64,000 nucleotides of DNA, taken from an uncultured Roseburia sp. Lineage in GTDB: Bacteria > Bacillota > Clostridia > Lachnospirales > Lachnospiraceae. Positions 18,728 through 29,925 of this stretch are shown one piece after another (the first letter of the stretch is position 1; every line of letters begins with the position of its first letter). The stretch lies in the NCBI GenBank assembly GCA_945787015.1, contig CALZGM010000017.1, forward strand, positions 1-64,000, given 5' to 3'. The notes below the pieces were generated by a model. That model was not told the DNA's origin, did not search any database, and saw only the letters and a program-made list of their open reading frames with translations. Both the position numbers and the translations under genes were made by a program.

Positions 18728-18760
18728 TAAAAAAGTCAGGGTATTTTTCGTACCCTGACT
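18728..18760 (-). terminator. Intrinsic terminator of groESL
   Basis: A perfect 10-bp inverted repeat (18734-18743 and 18751-18760, loop of 7) followed by a T run on the minus strand, about 20 bases after the groEL stop. Confidence 0.88.
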
Positions 18761-18778
18761 CTTAATAGTCATTTGAGC

Positions 18779-20404
<1,626 letters not shown>

Positions 20405-20421
20405 CTACCTCTTTCCTATCA

Positions 20422-20761
<340 letters not shown>

Positions 20762-20772
20762 CCGATAGTCCT

Positions 20773-20801
20773 ATGATATGTTTTTGCCTATAAAACCGCA
20801 A
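20773..20801 (-). promoter_or_regulatory. Promoter of groESL
   Basis: On the minus strand TTGCGG (20801-20796), a 17-base spacer and TATCAT (20778-20773) place transcription start near 20766, immediately before CIRCE. The -35 is imperfect, but the placement relative to the operator supports it. Confidence 0.6.
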
Positions 20802-20892
20802 CTGAATATATTCCCGTTTATTTCTATGTTTTCCATAATTTTCTCTGATATTCTCTTTTTTTCTCGTTTTTTTATATTTTCGCAGGTTTTAT

Positions 20893-22026
20893 TTATTTTT
20901 TAGAATTTCGGGATTCGATTTTTTCCTTGACATATTGTTTTACTGTTTGGTTTCCGGTTTTCCACAGCAGTTTCACCGCTTCTGCCAAAAGCTTCTGTGT
21001 TTCTTCCGGCAGGGACTTCTTAATTTTCATTGCTTCCTGTATATCTTTTAGCTTTATGCGAGCCAAATCGTCCACTGTTCGGATTTTTAAATCCTCCAAT
21101 ATCTCAAAAATCGCATTTACGATGACTTCACGTTCGTGTACATCCAGTTCCACAATCCATGCTTTCATCGCCTCATCTAAAAGCAGGCTCTGTTCTGCCA
21201 CCCGGTCCGTATATACAAACTTCGTTCCAAGAACCTCCCATGACATTGCATCATGCTGTCCGACACCAATATTCGTACTCTTTACTACTTCAAAATCCTC
21301 TTCATGCTCTAAAAGCAGCCCCACAATACTTGATTCCGGAATAATCGTCTTAATCTTTGGTATCAGTTCCTGATATGCTTCACTTTCCACCATACTTCTA
21401 CTAAATCCCGGGCCATCATTACTGTAAACAGAAATGATTTTTCGCTTAATAGATGCTTTACAGTGTACAGAACCATAGACCGCAAGATTGCCGCCCTTCG
21501 AATGCCCGCCTACGCGCACTTTCCATTGTCCGATTCCTACCATATGGTTTAAATACGCTACCGCTTTTTTCTGTCCCGGTGTAGCGGAAAGATAACCCAT
21601 ATTAAAGTTTTCTCTCCATCCTACAATTGTATCATCAGTTCCGCTAAATGCCACAAACAGGCTTTTATCGCTTAAATAAATACATACAACAGAAAATTGG
21701 GATTGTTCTTTCAAACTGATATCATTGACATAGCCACCTAAAGTGGCATTTTTAAAACGCTCGGATTCTGCCAGCTTTTTTAATACATACATCGCAGTTT
21801 TTGTCATGGATATTTTTTCCATGATTTTCTGTTCGTCATGAGTCTGAAAGAAAATACGGGACGCATCCTCAATGCTGATTCGCTCCCTGCTTTCCGGTCC
21901 CGGCACAATTCCCCCCAGATCTACATATACCAGCTGCGATAATAATAAGTTGTCAACTTCGTTAAACGGAGACTGTGCAAAGGTCAAATCGCCTCTCCAG
22001 TCCAGATAATCCATTATATTTGCCAT
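20893..22026 (-). CDS. Mbeg1-like alpha/beta hydrolase (DUF2974 type)
   Basis: A lipase-type alpha/beta hydrolase: FVAFSGTDDTIVGWREN resembles the lipase lid-proximal strand of the Mbeg1/DUF2974 family, and VGGHSKGGNLAVY holds the nucleophile serine in the GxSxG elbow (GHSKG). ISVYSNDGPGF and GVGQHDAMSW would carry the acid and histidine. There is no signal peptide, so it is predicted cytoplasmic. The natural substrate is unknown. It follows the HAD phosphatase by 25 bases and is probably co-transcribed with it. The helical, Lys/Glu-rich C-terminal 90 residues are outside the hydrolase fold. Confidence 0.8.
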   Translation of the reverse strand: MANIMDYLDWRGDLTFAQSPFNEVDNLLLSQLVYVDLGGIVPGPESRERISIEDASRIFFQTHDEQKIMEKISMTKTAMYVLKKLAESERFKNATLGGYVNDISLKEQSQFSVVCIYLSDKSLFVAFSGTDDTIVGWRENFNMGYLSATPGQKKAVAYLNHMVGIGQWKVRVGGHSKGGNLAVYGSVHCKASIKRKIISVYSNDGPGFSRSMVESEAYQELIPKIKTIIPESSIVGLLLEHEEDFEVVKSTNIGVGQHDAMSWEVLGTKFVYTDRVAEQSLLLDEAMKAWIVELDVHEREVIVNAIFEILEDLKIRTVDDLARIKLKDIQEAMKIKKSLPEETQKLLAEAVKLLWKTGNQTVKQYVKEKIESRNSKK

Positions 22027-22051
22027 ACCATCACATCCTATTCCGTAAAGT

Positions 22052-22837
22052 TTAAATTAGACCAAAACGTTTCAGTCCATTTGCAATTCCATCCTCATCT
22101 ACTCCCGTTGTCACATAATCCGCAATTGCCTTTGTTTCATCCGTGGCATTGCCCATTGCCACTCCGTGCGCCACAAATGCAAGCATCTCATGGTCATTTT
22201 CGCTGTCACCAAAGGCAAAAGTATCTTCCGGTGCAATTTCAAAAAGTTCACATACCTTCTTGATTCCGGTCGCCTTACTGTGTCCTGCCGGAATTGCCTC
22301 AAACACCTTATCATCTGTATGAACAATTAACTCGAACTGTGGTCCTAAATCTCTTTTTAATCTGTCTAAATCTACACCGACTGTACTGGCACTGAATTTA
22401 TTCATTGCAATTTCTTCTATGTTATCCGGGATAATGTGCACATCCTCTCCCAACTCTTCTCTTAAGAATACAACAAACGGATCATCAGAAAAATCATCCG
22501 GATTCACATAGATATAGTTTGGACCTTCCAGAACAATCGGAAGCTGATGCTCTTTTGTCACCTTAAGAATATGTGCAACCATCTCCTTTGGAAGTAACTC
22601 CTCAAAAACAACCTCTTTATGAAAATCGATGTGTGTTCCGCAGGAAGCAATAACACCATCAAATCCGATTCCTAATAAATCCTGATTGCGGATGCACGAA
22701 CGACTTCTGCCGCTGCAGATAAAAGCCAGATGCCCGTTTTCACGTAATCTTCTTACAGCCTCTCTGGTACTTGGTAAAATTTCACAGTTACTGTTCCATA
22801 GCGTACCGTCAATATCAAAAAATACTGCTTTTTTCAT
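22052..22837 (-). CDS. Cof-type HAD-superfamily phosphatase
   Basis: A HAD hydrolase with a C2B-type cap: motif I FFDIDGTLW (Asp nucleophile and acid), motif II Thr/Ser in FICSGRS, motif III Lys near HSKATGIKK and motif IV FAFGDSENDHEML. Cof/YbjI-like enzymes dephosphorylate sugar phosphates, FMN or pyridoxal phosphate; the substrate here is not predictable. It is 261 residues, the normal family length. A terminator separates it from the response-regulator gene on its left, so it and the Mbeg1-like gene form their own unit. Confidence 0.88.
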   Translation of the reverse strand: MKKAVFFDIDGTLWNSNCEILPSTREAVRRLRENGHLAFICSGRSRSCIRNQDLLGIGFDGVIASCGTHIDFHKEVVFEELLPKEMVAHILKVTKEHQLPIVLEGPNYIYVNPDDFSDDPFVVFLREELGEDVHIIPDNIEEIAMNKFSASTVGVDLDRLKRDLGPQFELIVHTDDKVFEAIPAGHSKATGIKKVCELFEIAPEDTFAFGDSENDHEMLAFVAHGVAMGNATDETKAIADYVTTGVDEDGIANGLKRFGLI

Positions 22838-22925
22838 TTTTTACAACCTCTTTTTCACATACGTATGTAGCTTATTATATCGTTTTTTATGGCAGTTGTC
22901 ATTTGAATTTTATTATAAAATTTCA

Positions 22926-22960
22926 TAAAAAAGAATGCAGCATGGCACTGCATTCTTTTT
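22926..22960. terminator. Terminator after the flotillin/two-component operon
   Basis: Inverted repeat AAAGAATGCAG / CTGCATTCTTT with a 7-base loop, flanked by A and T runs so it can act in both directions. It begins immediately after the response-regulator stop. Confidence 0.8.
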
Positions 22961-22961
22961 T

Positions 22962-23696
22962 CTACTGATACATCTTTTTCAATTCTTCATAATTTTGCGC
23001 TGTAATCAACGCTGTAGCCTCAATCCCTTTAAACTTTACGATATAGGTCCAGCGTCCGTATGGTTCAATCTTTGAAATCATAGACAGATTAATGATATAG
23101 GATTTGTGGCATCTCATAAATTCTTTTGGTGACAGTTTCTCCTCTATCTCACCAAGTCCAATGGAGGTACGATAAATCTCTTCCTTTGTAATAATTTGTG
23201 TCACACTTTCTACACGCTCTACCATAATAATGTCGCTTTTATCTACGAAAGAAATCTGTTCCTTCCCTTTGATTAAAAGCTTTTCTTTATGCTGCTCCAA
23301 ATGTTCCAATCCGCTCTGTGCTTTTTCTTCTTCATAATGGTTATCACGAATTCTATTAAGCGTCTTAACAACACGCTCCACGCTAAACGGCTTCACCAGA
23401 TAATCAAATGCATAGATTTCAAATGCATTTGCCATATATTCACTATGTGCCGTTGCAAACACAACCTTGAGCTTGGGGTTTAAGGCAAGGAGCACTTTTA
23501 CGCACTCCAAGCCGCTTTCCCCATTTAAATCAATATCTGCAAATACCACATCTGCTTTATACTTTGTATATTCTGTGACTGCACCTGCAAAATCTCCGGC
23601 TTCTGCCACCACCTCAAATCCGTCCTGCTTCTCAACAATTTTACAAAGCAGCTTTCTGATTTGCGGTTCATCCTCAATAATCATTACCTTTATCAT
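22962..23696 (-). CDS. LytTR-family response regulator
   Basis: Residues 1-120 are a receiver domain (acidic pocket E8-D9-E10, phosphoacceptor D54 in FADIDLNG, Lys in YLVKPF). Residues about 145-244 are a LytTR DNA-binding domain (ERVESVTQII; FMRCHKSYIINLSMI). Such regulators often control autolysis, bacteriocin or membrane-stress genes. It follows the flotillin gene by 6 bases. Its likely kinase is the protein at 25172-25900, the first gene of the same operon, with NfeD and flotillin between them. Confidence 0.9.
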   Translation of the reverse strand: MIKVMIIEDEPQIRKLLCKIVEKQDGFEVVAEAGDFAGAVTEYTKYKADVVFADIDLNGESGLECVKVLLALNPKLKVVFATAHSEYMANAFEIYAFDYLVKPFSVERVVKTLNRIRDNHYEEEKAQSGLEHLEQHKEKLLIKGKEQISFVDKSDIIMVERVESVTQIITKEEIYRTSIGLGEIEEKLSPKEFMRCHKSYIINLSMISKIEPYGRWTYIVKFKGIEATALITAQNYEELKKMYQ

Positions 23697-23702
23697 GTAT
23701 CT

Positions 23703-24665
23703 TTACTCTCTATTCTTGCTCTCTGCGTATGCATTGGCACCGGTACCAATATCATTTTTCATTTTCGTATCCGCCTGCACATTCTGCAATTTGTAGTAAT
23801 CCATTACGCCAAGGTTGCCGCTCTTTAACGCTTCTGCCATTGCTCTTGGAATCTCAGCTTCTGCTTTTACAACCTCTGCTCTCATCTCCTGCTCTAAAGC
23901 AACTGCCATTGCACGGCGTTCCTCCGCTCTTGCCTGTGCAATCTTATTATCTGCTTCTGCCTGAAGACTCTTTAAGTTTGCTCCAATATTTCTTCCGATA
24001 TCAATATCGGCAATATCAATCGAAATAATTTCATAAGCCGTTCCGGAATCCAGACCCTTACCAAGAATTAATTTTGAAATTTCATCCGGATTCTCCAACA
24101 CTTCACTATGCGTCTGTGCAGAACCTACTGTTGTAACAATACCTTCACCGATACGTGCTAAAATGGTATCTTCTCCTGCACCACCGATTAATCGTTCAAT
24201 ATTCGTGCGGACTGTTACTCTTGCTTTTACTAAAAGCTCAATTCCGTCCTTTGCTACCGCAGAAACCAATGTTGTCTCTACTACCTTTGGGGTGACGCTC
24301 ATTCGAACAGCTTCAAATACATCGCGTCCGGCAAGGTCAATGGCAGACGCCTGTTCAAAGGTAAGCTCAATTCCTGCACGTTCTGCCGCAATCAACGCAT
24401 TTACAACTTTATCTACGTTACCACCTGCCAGATAATGAGCTTCGAGCTGGTTTACTTTAATCACCAGTCCTGCCTTCGTAGCTTTAATCAGGGACAAAAC
24501 AATTTTTGCAGGTGCAACTCTTCGTAAACGCATACCAATTAAATCAAGTATACCAATTTTTACGCCGGATGCAATGGCCGAAATCCATAATCCCACCGGA
24601 ACAAAAATAAAAAACAATAACACTAATAAACAAATCAAACCTATTAACACAATTTTTCCTATCAT
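23703..24665 (-). CDS. floA: Flotillin-like protein FloA
   Basis: A 320-residue SPFH/flotillin-like protein of the YqfA/FloA family. It has an N-terminal membrane hairpin (about 4-26), an SPFH core with [12 protein letters not shown] and [12 protein letters not shown], and an Ala/Glu-rich coiled coil (about 235-290, [18 protein letters not shown]). FloA proteins organise functional membrane microdomains in Bacillus and influence membrane fluidity and kinase activity. The NfeD partner is directly upstream (22 bases), the usual pairing. Unusual is that this pair lies inside a two-component operon. Confidence 0.93.
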   Translation of the reverse strand: MIGKIVLIGLICLLVLLFFIFVPVGLWISAIASGVKIGILDLIGMRLRRVAPAKIVLSLIKATKAGLVIKVNQLEAHYLAGGNVDKVVNALIAAERAGIELTFEQASAIDLAGRDVFEAVRMSVTPKVVETTLVSAVAKDGIELLVKARVTVRTNIERLIGGAGEDTILARIGEGIVTTVGSAQTHSEVLENPDEISKLILGKGLDSGTAYEIISIDIADIDIGRNIGANLKSLQAEADNKIAQARAEERRAMAVALEQEMRAEVVKAEAEIPRAMAEALKSGNLGVMDYYKLQNVQADTKMKNDIGTGANAYAESKNRE

Positions 24666-24687
24666 AACTTTTTCCTCTCTTTGATTA

Positions 24688-25167
24688 TTAAATTTCTTTT
24701 ATGATTAACGTATTTCCCTGAATACGACTAATCCGGACATTGCTGCCCTTGGCTATGTATTTTCCTTCGGACCGCACATCAAATTCGACTCCATCAATGT
24801 TACACTTTCCTGCCGGCCTTAAATCTGTTACTGTGACTCCTTCTTTTCCCACCAGATATTCTAAATCTGAAGAACTCAAATAACCCTTTTCTGCTTTCAG
24901 TTCCTCCTGTAATACAATCGGTGGTTTGATTTTTTTCATATGAAGCAGGGCTAAAATGATGGTAAACATCACTGCTAGCAAAGCAATCACCACCAGGGTA
25001 ATGGTCAATCCTTCTTCTACCGTATCAGCCGTCAAAATGATGCCGGCCACCAAACAGATAATACCTGAAATTCCCGGTACACCAAACCCCGGAAGTACCA
25101 TTTCCGTTCCTACCAAAATAAAACCTGCTATCAATAATAAAATACCTATTACCAATAATCCGTCCAT
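24688..25167 (-). CDS. NfeD-like membrane protein
   Basis: Residues 1-85 make three to four membrane segments ([50 protein letters not shown]) and the last 60 form the soluble OB-fold NfeD domain ([33 protein letters not shown]). It lacks the ClpP-like protease part, so it is the short NfeD1b-type partner of flotillins. I chose the ATG at 25167, which has GAGGTGA 4 bases upstream and avoids overlap with the kinase gene; an upstream ATG five codons earlier is possible. It lies between the kinase and floA. Confidence 0.88.
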   Translation of the reverse strand: MDGLLVIGILLLIAGFILVGTEMVLPGFGVPGISGIICLVAGIILTADTVEEGLTITLVVIALLAVMFTIILALLHMKKIKPPIVLQEELKAEKGYLSSSDLEYLVGKEGVTVTDLRPAGKCNIDGVEFDVRSEGKYIAKGSNVRISRIQGNTLIIKEI

Positions 25168-25171
25168 TTTC

Positions 25172-25900
25172 TCACCTCTCATCTTTTAAAAAACTTACTG
25201 TAAATGTAGTTTCTTCTTCCTTAGAAGAAAGTTCGATTCTGCCCCGGTTTTCTTTTAAGACGGCTGCAACGATCGAAAGCCCCATTCCGTGTCCGTCTTC
25301 CTTCTTCGTTGTAACTCCCTGCTTAAAAATACGTTCCTGCATCTCCTCCGGTATTTTGGGGCCATTATTCGAAATCGAAAAGAAATATTCATCTCGCTTC
25401 TCCGAAATATCAATCCATAATTTCTTTTCGCCCTCCCTATTTTCTAAAGCAGTCATGGCATTATCGATTAAATTCGAAAGGACCTTACACAACTCCCAGT
25501 CTGCTACATATAATTCTTTTAAATCGGACTTTACTTCTACATATACATCAATGTTTTTGCCATCTGCCTCTCCCATCTTTGCCTGAAGTAATGCATTGAT
25601 TGCCGGTTTCGAGGTTTTTAATGCCTTTCCTGTCTTCATCATATCTTTATACACCGGTTCTAAATACTGATGAAGTTCTTCATATTCCTCTAATTCCATC
25701 ATGCCGTACACAACCTGCAGATGATTCAAATAATCATGTCTTTGCGCCCGAAGTGTACCGTTTAACTCCTCCAGATTTCGGTAGCTTTCCAGCAATGCAT
25801 CATAGTTACCTTTCAGCCTTCCAAACATCTTTAGCAGAATCAGAATACAAATAAGCAGTGTAATTACGATTCCGAAACAAAATAGTAAGCTTATCGTCAT
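25172..25900 (-). CDS. Sensor histidine kinase (Spo0B/GHKL type)
   Basis: One N-terminal membrane segment (about 4-24) with almost no extracytoplasmic part is followed by a Spo0B-like dimerisation helix with the phospho-accepting His55 (QRHDYLNH) and a GHKL ATPase domain: N box LIDNAMTALE, G1 NNGPKIP and G2 GHGMGLSIV. Without an external sensor domain it probably senses the membrane itself or a partner. It is the first gene of the operon kinase-NfeD-FloA-LytTR regulator, which makes the regulator its probable target. A TATAAT-like -10 is seen at 25970-25975 on the minus strand, with a poor -35. Confidence 0.88.
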   Translation of the reverse strand: MTISLLFCFGIVITLLICILILLKMFGRLKGNYDALLESYRNLEELNGTLRAQRHDYLNHLQVVYGMMELEEYEELHQYLEPVYKDMMKTGKALKTSKPAINALLQAKMGEADGKNIDVYVEVKSDLKELYVADWELCKVLSNLIDNAMTALENREGEKKLWIDISEKRDEYFFSISNNGPKIPEEMQERIFKQGVTTKKEDGHGMGLSIVAAVLKENRGRIELSSKEEETTFTVSFLKDER

Positions 25901-26005
25901 GTTCCTGTCCTTTCTCTTTCTGGTTTCAGCATATCAGATTTTGCATTTTCTTACAGTCATACTTTCTATATTATACATTTTTCCATCTGAAATGACATCT
26001 TTTTC

Positions 26006-26040
26006 ACAAAAAAACTCTACAGGCCAAAACCTGTAGAGTT
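26006..26040 (-). terminator. Intrinsic terminator of nagB
   Basis: A perfect 11-bp stem (26013-26023 with 26030-26040, loop of 6) followed on the minus strand by seven T. It lies 14 bases after the nagB stop. Confidence 0.88.
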
Positions 26041-26053
26041 CTACTGTTTTCTC

Positions 26054-26779
26054 TTATAAAAGACTTAACGCATCTTCATCTGCAACTAAAGTGAAATCCG
26101 GATGCATCTGTAAAATAGATGCCGGGACCTCCGGTGTAACCGGTCCAAAGAACGCTTTCTTAATGATTTCTGCTTTATCTTTTCCGCTTACCACCATCAA
26201 AACCTTACGGGCCTGCATAATCGTGCGTGTTCCCATTGTATAAGCTTCACGAGGAACTTCATCTCTGTTGTTAAAGAATCGCTGATTTGCATCAATTGTT
26301 TCATCCGTAAGTTTTACACAATGTGTTCCCAAATCAAACGCATTACTTGGCTCATTAAATCCAATGTGTCCATCATGTCCGATACCGAGTAACTGCAAAT
26401 CAATTCCGCCAACGCTTTCAATTACCTTGTCATATCTGGCACATTCAGCATCTGCGTCCATATTCATACCATCCGGCAGATTAATATGTTCCGGCTTGAT
26501 ATTTACATGGTCAAATAAGTTTCTGTGCATAAAGCTCCAATAGCTTTCTTTATGCTCGCGTGGCAGCCCTCGGTACTCATCTAAGTTCACAGACGTTACC
26601 TCAGAAAAATCCAAATCGCCACCCTTATACCAGTTCACAAGATTCTTGTAAATTCCTACCGGAGTTCCTCCGGTAGCAAGTCCAAGTACACAGTCTGGTT
26701 TGATGACAACCTGCGCAGAGATAATTGCTGCTGCCTTACGTGACATTTCTTCATAGTCTTTTGTTCGAACGATTCTCAT
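26054..26779 (-). CDS. nagB: Glucosamine-6-phosphate deaminase
   Basis: A 241-residue enzyme of the NagB/6-phosphogluconolactonase fold that converts glucosamine-6-phosphate to fructose-6-phosphate and ammonia. LGLATGGTPVGIY binds the phosphate, NLDEYRGL and GIGHDGHIGFNEP carry the catalytic Asp, His and Glu. Length matches the short Gram-positive type. AAGGAG lies upstream of the ATG. It sits after the hydrogenase gene, about 6 kb from nagA and the GlcNAc PTS genes, so the catabolic pathway is split over two transcripts. Confidence 0.95.
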   Translation of the reverse strand: MRIVRTKDYEEMSRKAAAIISAQVVIKPDCVLGLATGGTPVGIYKNLVNWYKGGDLDFSEVTSVNLDEYRGLPREHKESYWSFMHRNLFDHVNIKPEHINLPDGMNMDADAECARYDKVIESVGGIDLQLLGIGHDGHIGFNEPSNAFDLGTHCVKLTDETIDANQRFFNNRDEVPREAYTMGTRTIMQARKVLMVVSGKDKAEIIKKAFFGPVTPEVPASILQMHPDFTLVADEDALSLL

Positions 26780-26856
26780 TTTTCCCTTCTCCTTTTCATC
26801 CCATTCTTACAATTTATACGATAAATAAATCATCGTCCCCCAAAAACGCAAACCCT

Positions 26857-28308
26857 TTATTCATGCCGATGCATTGAGAAAGAATCCATATCATAATTCT
26901 TCAGATTCTCATGAATGCCTCTAGAATCTGCCTCGCCAATTAACGCATCTCGATCCTTCTTTGATGAGAACTGATCGTTAAAGGAACTCGGTCCGCCAAC
27001 ACAGCCTCCTTCACAAATCATACCCTCAATAAAATCTTCCGGCAATCTTGCTGCTTTTAATAAAAGTAGTGCTTTCTTACACTCGGCAGCGCCGTTTGCT
27101 ACACATACCTTTGCATTGATTTCATCCTCAGACTCTTTTAAGCTCTGTAATACAGCTGCTGTAACACCGCCTGAATTTGCAAATCTCTTACCATAGGTAG
27201 AACCAATCTGATTTTCGTTTGCAGCAGGTTTCAATGTAACATCCTTTGCCTTCATAATAGCACGAATTTCAGAATAAGTTAAGACATAGTCGGCATTTCC
27301 TTCAATCTTCTGATCAACTACTTCTGATTTTTTTGCAAGACATGGTCCAATAAATACCGTTACAGCTTCCGGATCTCTCGCCTTAATCAGACGGGAAACT
27401 GCACACATCGGTGAGACTGTCGTAGAAACACAATCTGCCAGCTGCGGATAATGTAACCGTACCATATTCACAAATGCAGGACAGCAGGAAGTTACCTTTT
27501 TCTTACCTTCTTTATAGCTTTCTGCCCACTCTTCGGCTTCATATGCTGCTGTCATGTCACCGCCTAAGCTTACATCATAAAAATCTTCGAATCCCAACTC
27601 AAGCATTGCATTTTTCCAGCTTGCCATTGTAATATCCGCACCAAACTGGCCTTCCGTAGCCGGGGCAGCCATTGCATATACTTTTTTACCGGATTTTAAT
27701 GCATTAATCACATCCACAATAAAAGTTTTTGAACCAATTGCTCCAAATGGACAGCTGTGAATACATTTACCGCAGCGGATACATTTTGATTTATCAATAA
27801 CGGAAATACCATGCTCATCGTATGTAATCGCGTTTACCGGACATGAAAACTTACATGGTCTCTTTAAATGTGCAATTGCATTATATGGACATGCCTGCGC
27901 ACATTTTCCACATTCTTTACATTTCGATGCATCAATATGAGAACGATATCTGCCCGGGGTAATAGCGCCAAACTTGCAGGCATTAATACAAGCTTTTCCG
28001 ATACAGTTCTGACAATTTTCTGTTACAGTATAAGTAGAAATCGGACAGTCTTCACAAGCAGAGCTGATAACCTGAATGATATTTCCATCATCTTCCGGTC
28101 CGGGTGCTTTTCCTTCCGCTAATCTGACACGTTGTCTGATAATCTCTCTTTCTTTATAAATACAGCATCTAAACTGTGGAGTCGGCCCCGGAATCAGTTC
28201 AAAAGCAATATGATCTCTTTTTGAATCAAGCTCACCGGAAAAAGCAAGCTTTGCTACTTCATACAATACATCATGTTTAATTCGAATCACATTCTCATCT
28301 GCGTACAT
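26857..28308 (-). CDS. [FeFe]-hydrogenase, monomeric (group B-like)
   Basis: The N-terminal half is rich in ferredoxin motifs, with at least three CxxCxxC...CP clusters (CQNCIGKACINACKFG; CKECGKCAQACP; CIRCGKCIHSCP) plus an extra Cys-rich start. The C-terminal half is the H-cluster domain: TSCCPAF, SPMCAVSRLIK, IGPCLAKKSE and CEGGCVGGP supply the four H-cluster cysteines. It would reduce protons or oxidise H2 with ferredoxin in the cytoplasm. The SPM..A..R and C.GGC.GGP forms resemble group B enzymes more than the common group A; this is judged by eye. The maturases HydE, HydF and HydG are not in the window. GAGGAG precedes the ATG. Confidence 0.85.
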   Translation of the reverse strand: MYADENVIRIKHDVLYEVAKLAFSGELDSKRDHIAFELIPGPTPQFRCCIYKEREIIRQRVRLAEGKAPGPEDDGNIIQVISSACEDCPISTYTVTENCQNCIGKACINACKFGAITPGRYRSHIDASKCKECGKCAQACPYNAIAHLKRPCKFSCPVNAITYDEHGISVIDKSKCIRCGKCIHSCPFGAIGSKTFIVDVINALKSGKKVYAMAAPATEGQFGADITMASWKNAMLELGFEDFYDVSLGGDMTAAYEAEEWAESYKEGKKKVTSCCPAFVNMVRLHYPQLADCVSTTVSPMCAVSRLIKARDPEAVTVFIGPCLAKKSEVVDQKIEGNADYVLTYSEIRAIMKAKDVTLKPAANENQIGSTYGKRFANSGGVTAAVLQSLKESEDEINAKVCVANGAAECKKALLLLKAARLPEDFIEGMICEGGCVGGPSSFNDQFSSKKDRDALIGEADSRGIHENLKNYDMDSFSMHRHE

Positions 28309-28354
28309 CGTATTCTCCTCACTTTTTAAACTTTGTTAACTTTTTAACGTATTC

Positions 28355-28382
28355 ATTATATCGAAAACACGTAAAAAAGCAA
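28355..28382 (-). promoter_or_regulatory. Promoter of the hydrogenase gene
   Basis: On the minus strand TTGCTT (28382-28377), a 16-base spacer and TATAAT (28360-28355), about 47 bases upstream of the ATG. The run may continue into nagB. Confidence 0.65.
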
Positions 28383-28400
28383 GCATTATCCATGTATTTA

Positions 28401-29846
28401 TTAAAGAACAAGATTGTCATATAACTTTTCATATTCTTTTGCAGAACGTTCCCATGAAAAGTCCTCCTTCATGGCACGTTTTACCATCGCATCCCATTCT
28501 TTCCTTTTATCATAGTAAATATGCATAGCATAGCGGATGGTATTAAGCATCTCATGTGCATTATAATTAGCAAAAGAAAAGCCTGTTCCGGTCTTTTCAT
28601 ATTCATTATATGGAAGAACCGTATCCTTAAGACCTCCGGTTTCCCGAACAATCGGTAAAGTACCATAACGCATGCTCATCAGCTGACTTAATCCGCATGG
28701 TTCGAATAAAGAAGGCATTAAAAACGCATCGCAGGATGCATAGATGCGATGAGCCAGTTCCTCCGAATAGCCAATATATGCCTTTAACTGATTTGGATAC
28801 TTATTTTCAAAGTATCGGAACATATCTTGGTAACGGTCCTCTCCGGTTCCCAAAACAATCACCTGAATCTTTGCCGTATTTAAAAGTTCTTCCATAATAT
28901 AAGCTACTAAATCAAATCCCTTTTGATCTGTCATACGGGATACCATGCCAAGTAAAAAAGTTCCCTGTTCCTGTGGAAACGCAAATTCTCTTTGTAATGC
29001 CAGTTTATTTGCCGATTTACCGTTCTTGACATTTGTCGCTTTAAAGTTTTGGATTAAACTTGCGTCTGTTTCCGGGTTAAATACCTCATAATCCAATCCA
29101 TTTGTGATTCCGTATAAATCATTATGTCTGGCGGACAACAGACCATGCAGTCCTTCTCCCCCCTGCTCCGTCATAATCTCCTGTGCATAACTTTTGCTAA
29201 CTGTAGTTATAGCATTTGCATATACTAAACCGCCCTTTAATAGATTTGCCTCTCCATAAGATTCCAACTTATCCGCAGTAAAAATCTGAGCCGGCAGACC
29301 GGTTACATCCATAACTGAATTTAAATTCCATCTACCCTGAAATTTTAAATTATGAATCGAGAATATTGTTTTCATACCTGCATAATAGTTCTCAGCTCCG
29401 TAAACTGTGCGTAAAAGTACCGGGATGAGACCTGTCTGCCAGTCATGACAGTGGATGATATCCGGGCAAAAATCCAAATATGGCAATGCCGCCAGTACTG
29501 CCTTTGAAAAGTATGCAAATTTTTCAACATCTTCATGTAACTGGTTATATGGCTTATCCCCTGCAAAATAGAACTCATTATCAATAAAATAATAAGTAAT
29601 TCCGTCCTGTTTTGTTTCAAAAATTCCGGTATATTGCTTTCTCCAATTTAAATTTACATAAAAATGGCATTTAAAATGAAGCTGTTCCACAAAATGGCTG
29701 TCCATGCACATGTACTTTGGCAGAATGATACGCACATCGTATTCCTTCTTATCCAAATATTTCGGCAAAGAGCCGGTTACATCTGCAAGACCGCCGGTTT
29801 TAATAAATGGAACAGCTTCTGAAGTTGCAAATAATATTTTTTTCAT
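28401..29846 (-). CDS. glgA: Glycogen synthase (ADP-glucose type)
   Basis: A GT5 glycosyltransferase of 481 residues: KTGGLADV near the N-terminus is the ADP-glucose-binding KxGGL motif, HCHDWQTGLIP and SIHNLKFQG follow, and the C-terminal half has LFEPCGLSQL and the RETGGLKDTV loop with the catalytic Glu region. It extends alpha-1,4-glucan chains for storage. I chose the ATG at 29846, which begins the canonical MKKILFATSE and has GGAGGG upstream; six extra codons are open before it. It stands alone here, without glgC or glgB. Confidence 0.95.
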   Translation of the reverse strand: MKKILFATSEAVPFIKTGGLADVTGSLPKYLDKKEYDVRIILPKYMCMDSHFVEQLHFKCHFYVNLNWRKQYTGIFETKQDGITYYFIDNEFYFAGDKPYNQLHEDVEKFAYFSKAVLAALPYLDFCPDIIHCHDWQTGLIPVLLRTVYGAENYYAGMKTIFSIHNLKFQGRWNLNSVMDVTGLPAQIFTADKLESYGEANLLKGGLVYANAITTVSKSYAQEIMTEQGGEGLHGLLSARHNDLYGITNGLDYEVFNPETDASLIQNFKATNVKNGKSANKLALQREFAFPQEQGTFLLGMVSRMTDQKGFDLVAYIMEELLNTAKIQVIVLGTGEDRYQDMFRYFENKYPNQLKAYIGYSEELAHRIYASCDAFLMPSLFEPCGLSQLMSMRYGTLPIVRETGGLKDTVLPYNEYEKTGTGFSFANYNAHEMLNTIRYAMHIYYDKRKEWDAMVKRAMKEDFSWERSAKEYEKLYDNLVL

Positions 29847-29893
29847 GCTTTCTATACCCTCCAACCCCGATTCACAACGGAACCTTTAGGTAC

Positions 29894-29922
29894 ATTATAA
29901 TACTTTTTTCCTATGTTGAAAA
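29894..29922 (-). promoter_or_regulatory. Possible promoter of glgA
   Basis: A consensus TATAAT on the minus strand (29899-29894) with a poor -35 (TTTTCA, 29922-29917) at 17-base spacing, in the gap between spo0A and glgA. Confidence 0.45.
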
Positions 29923-29925
29923 GCA

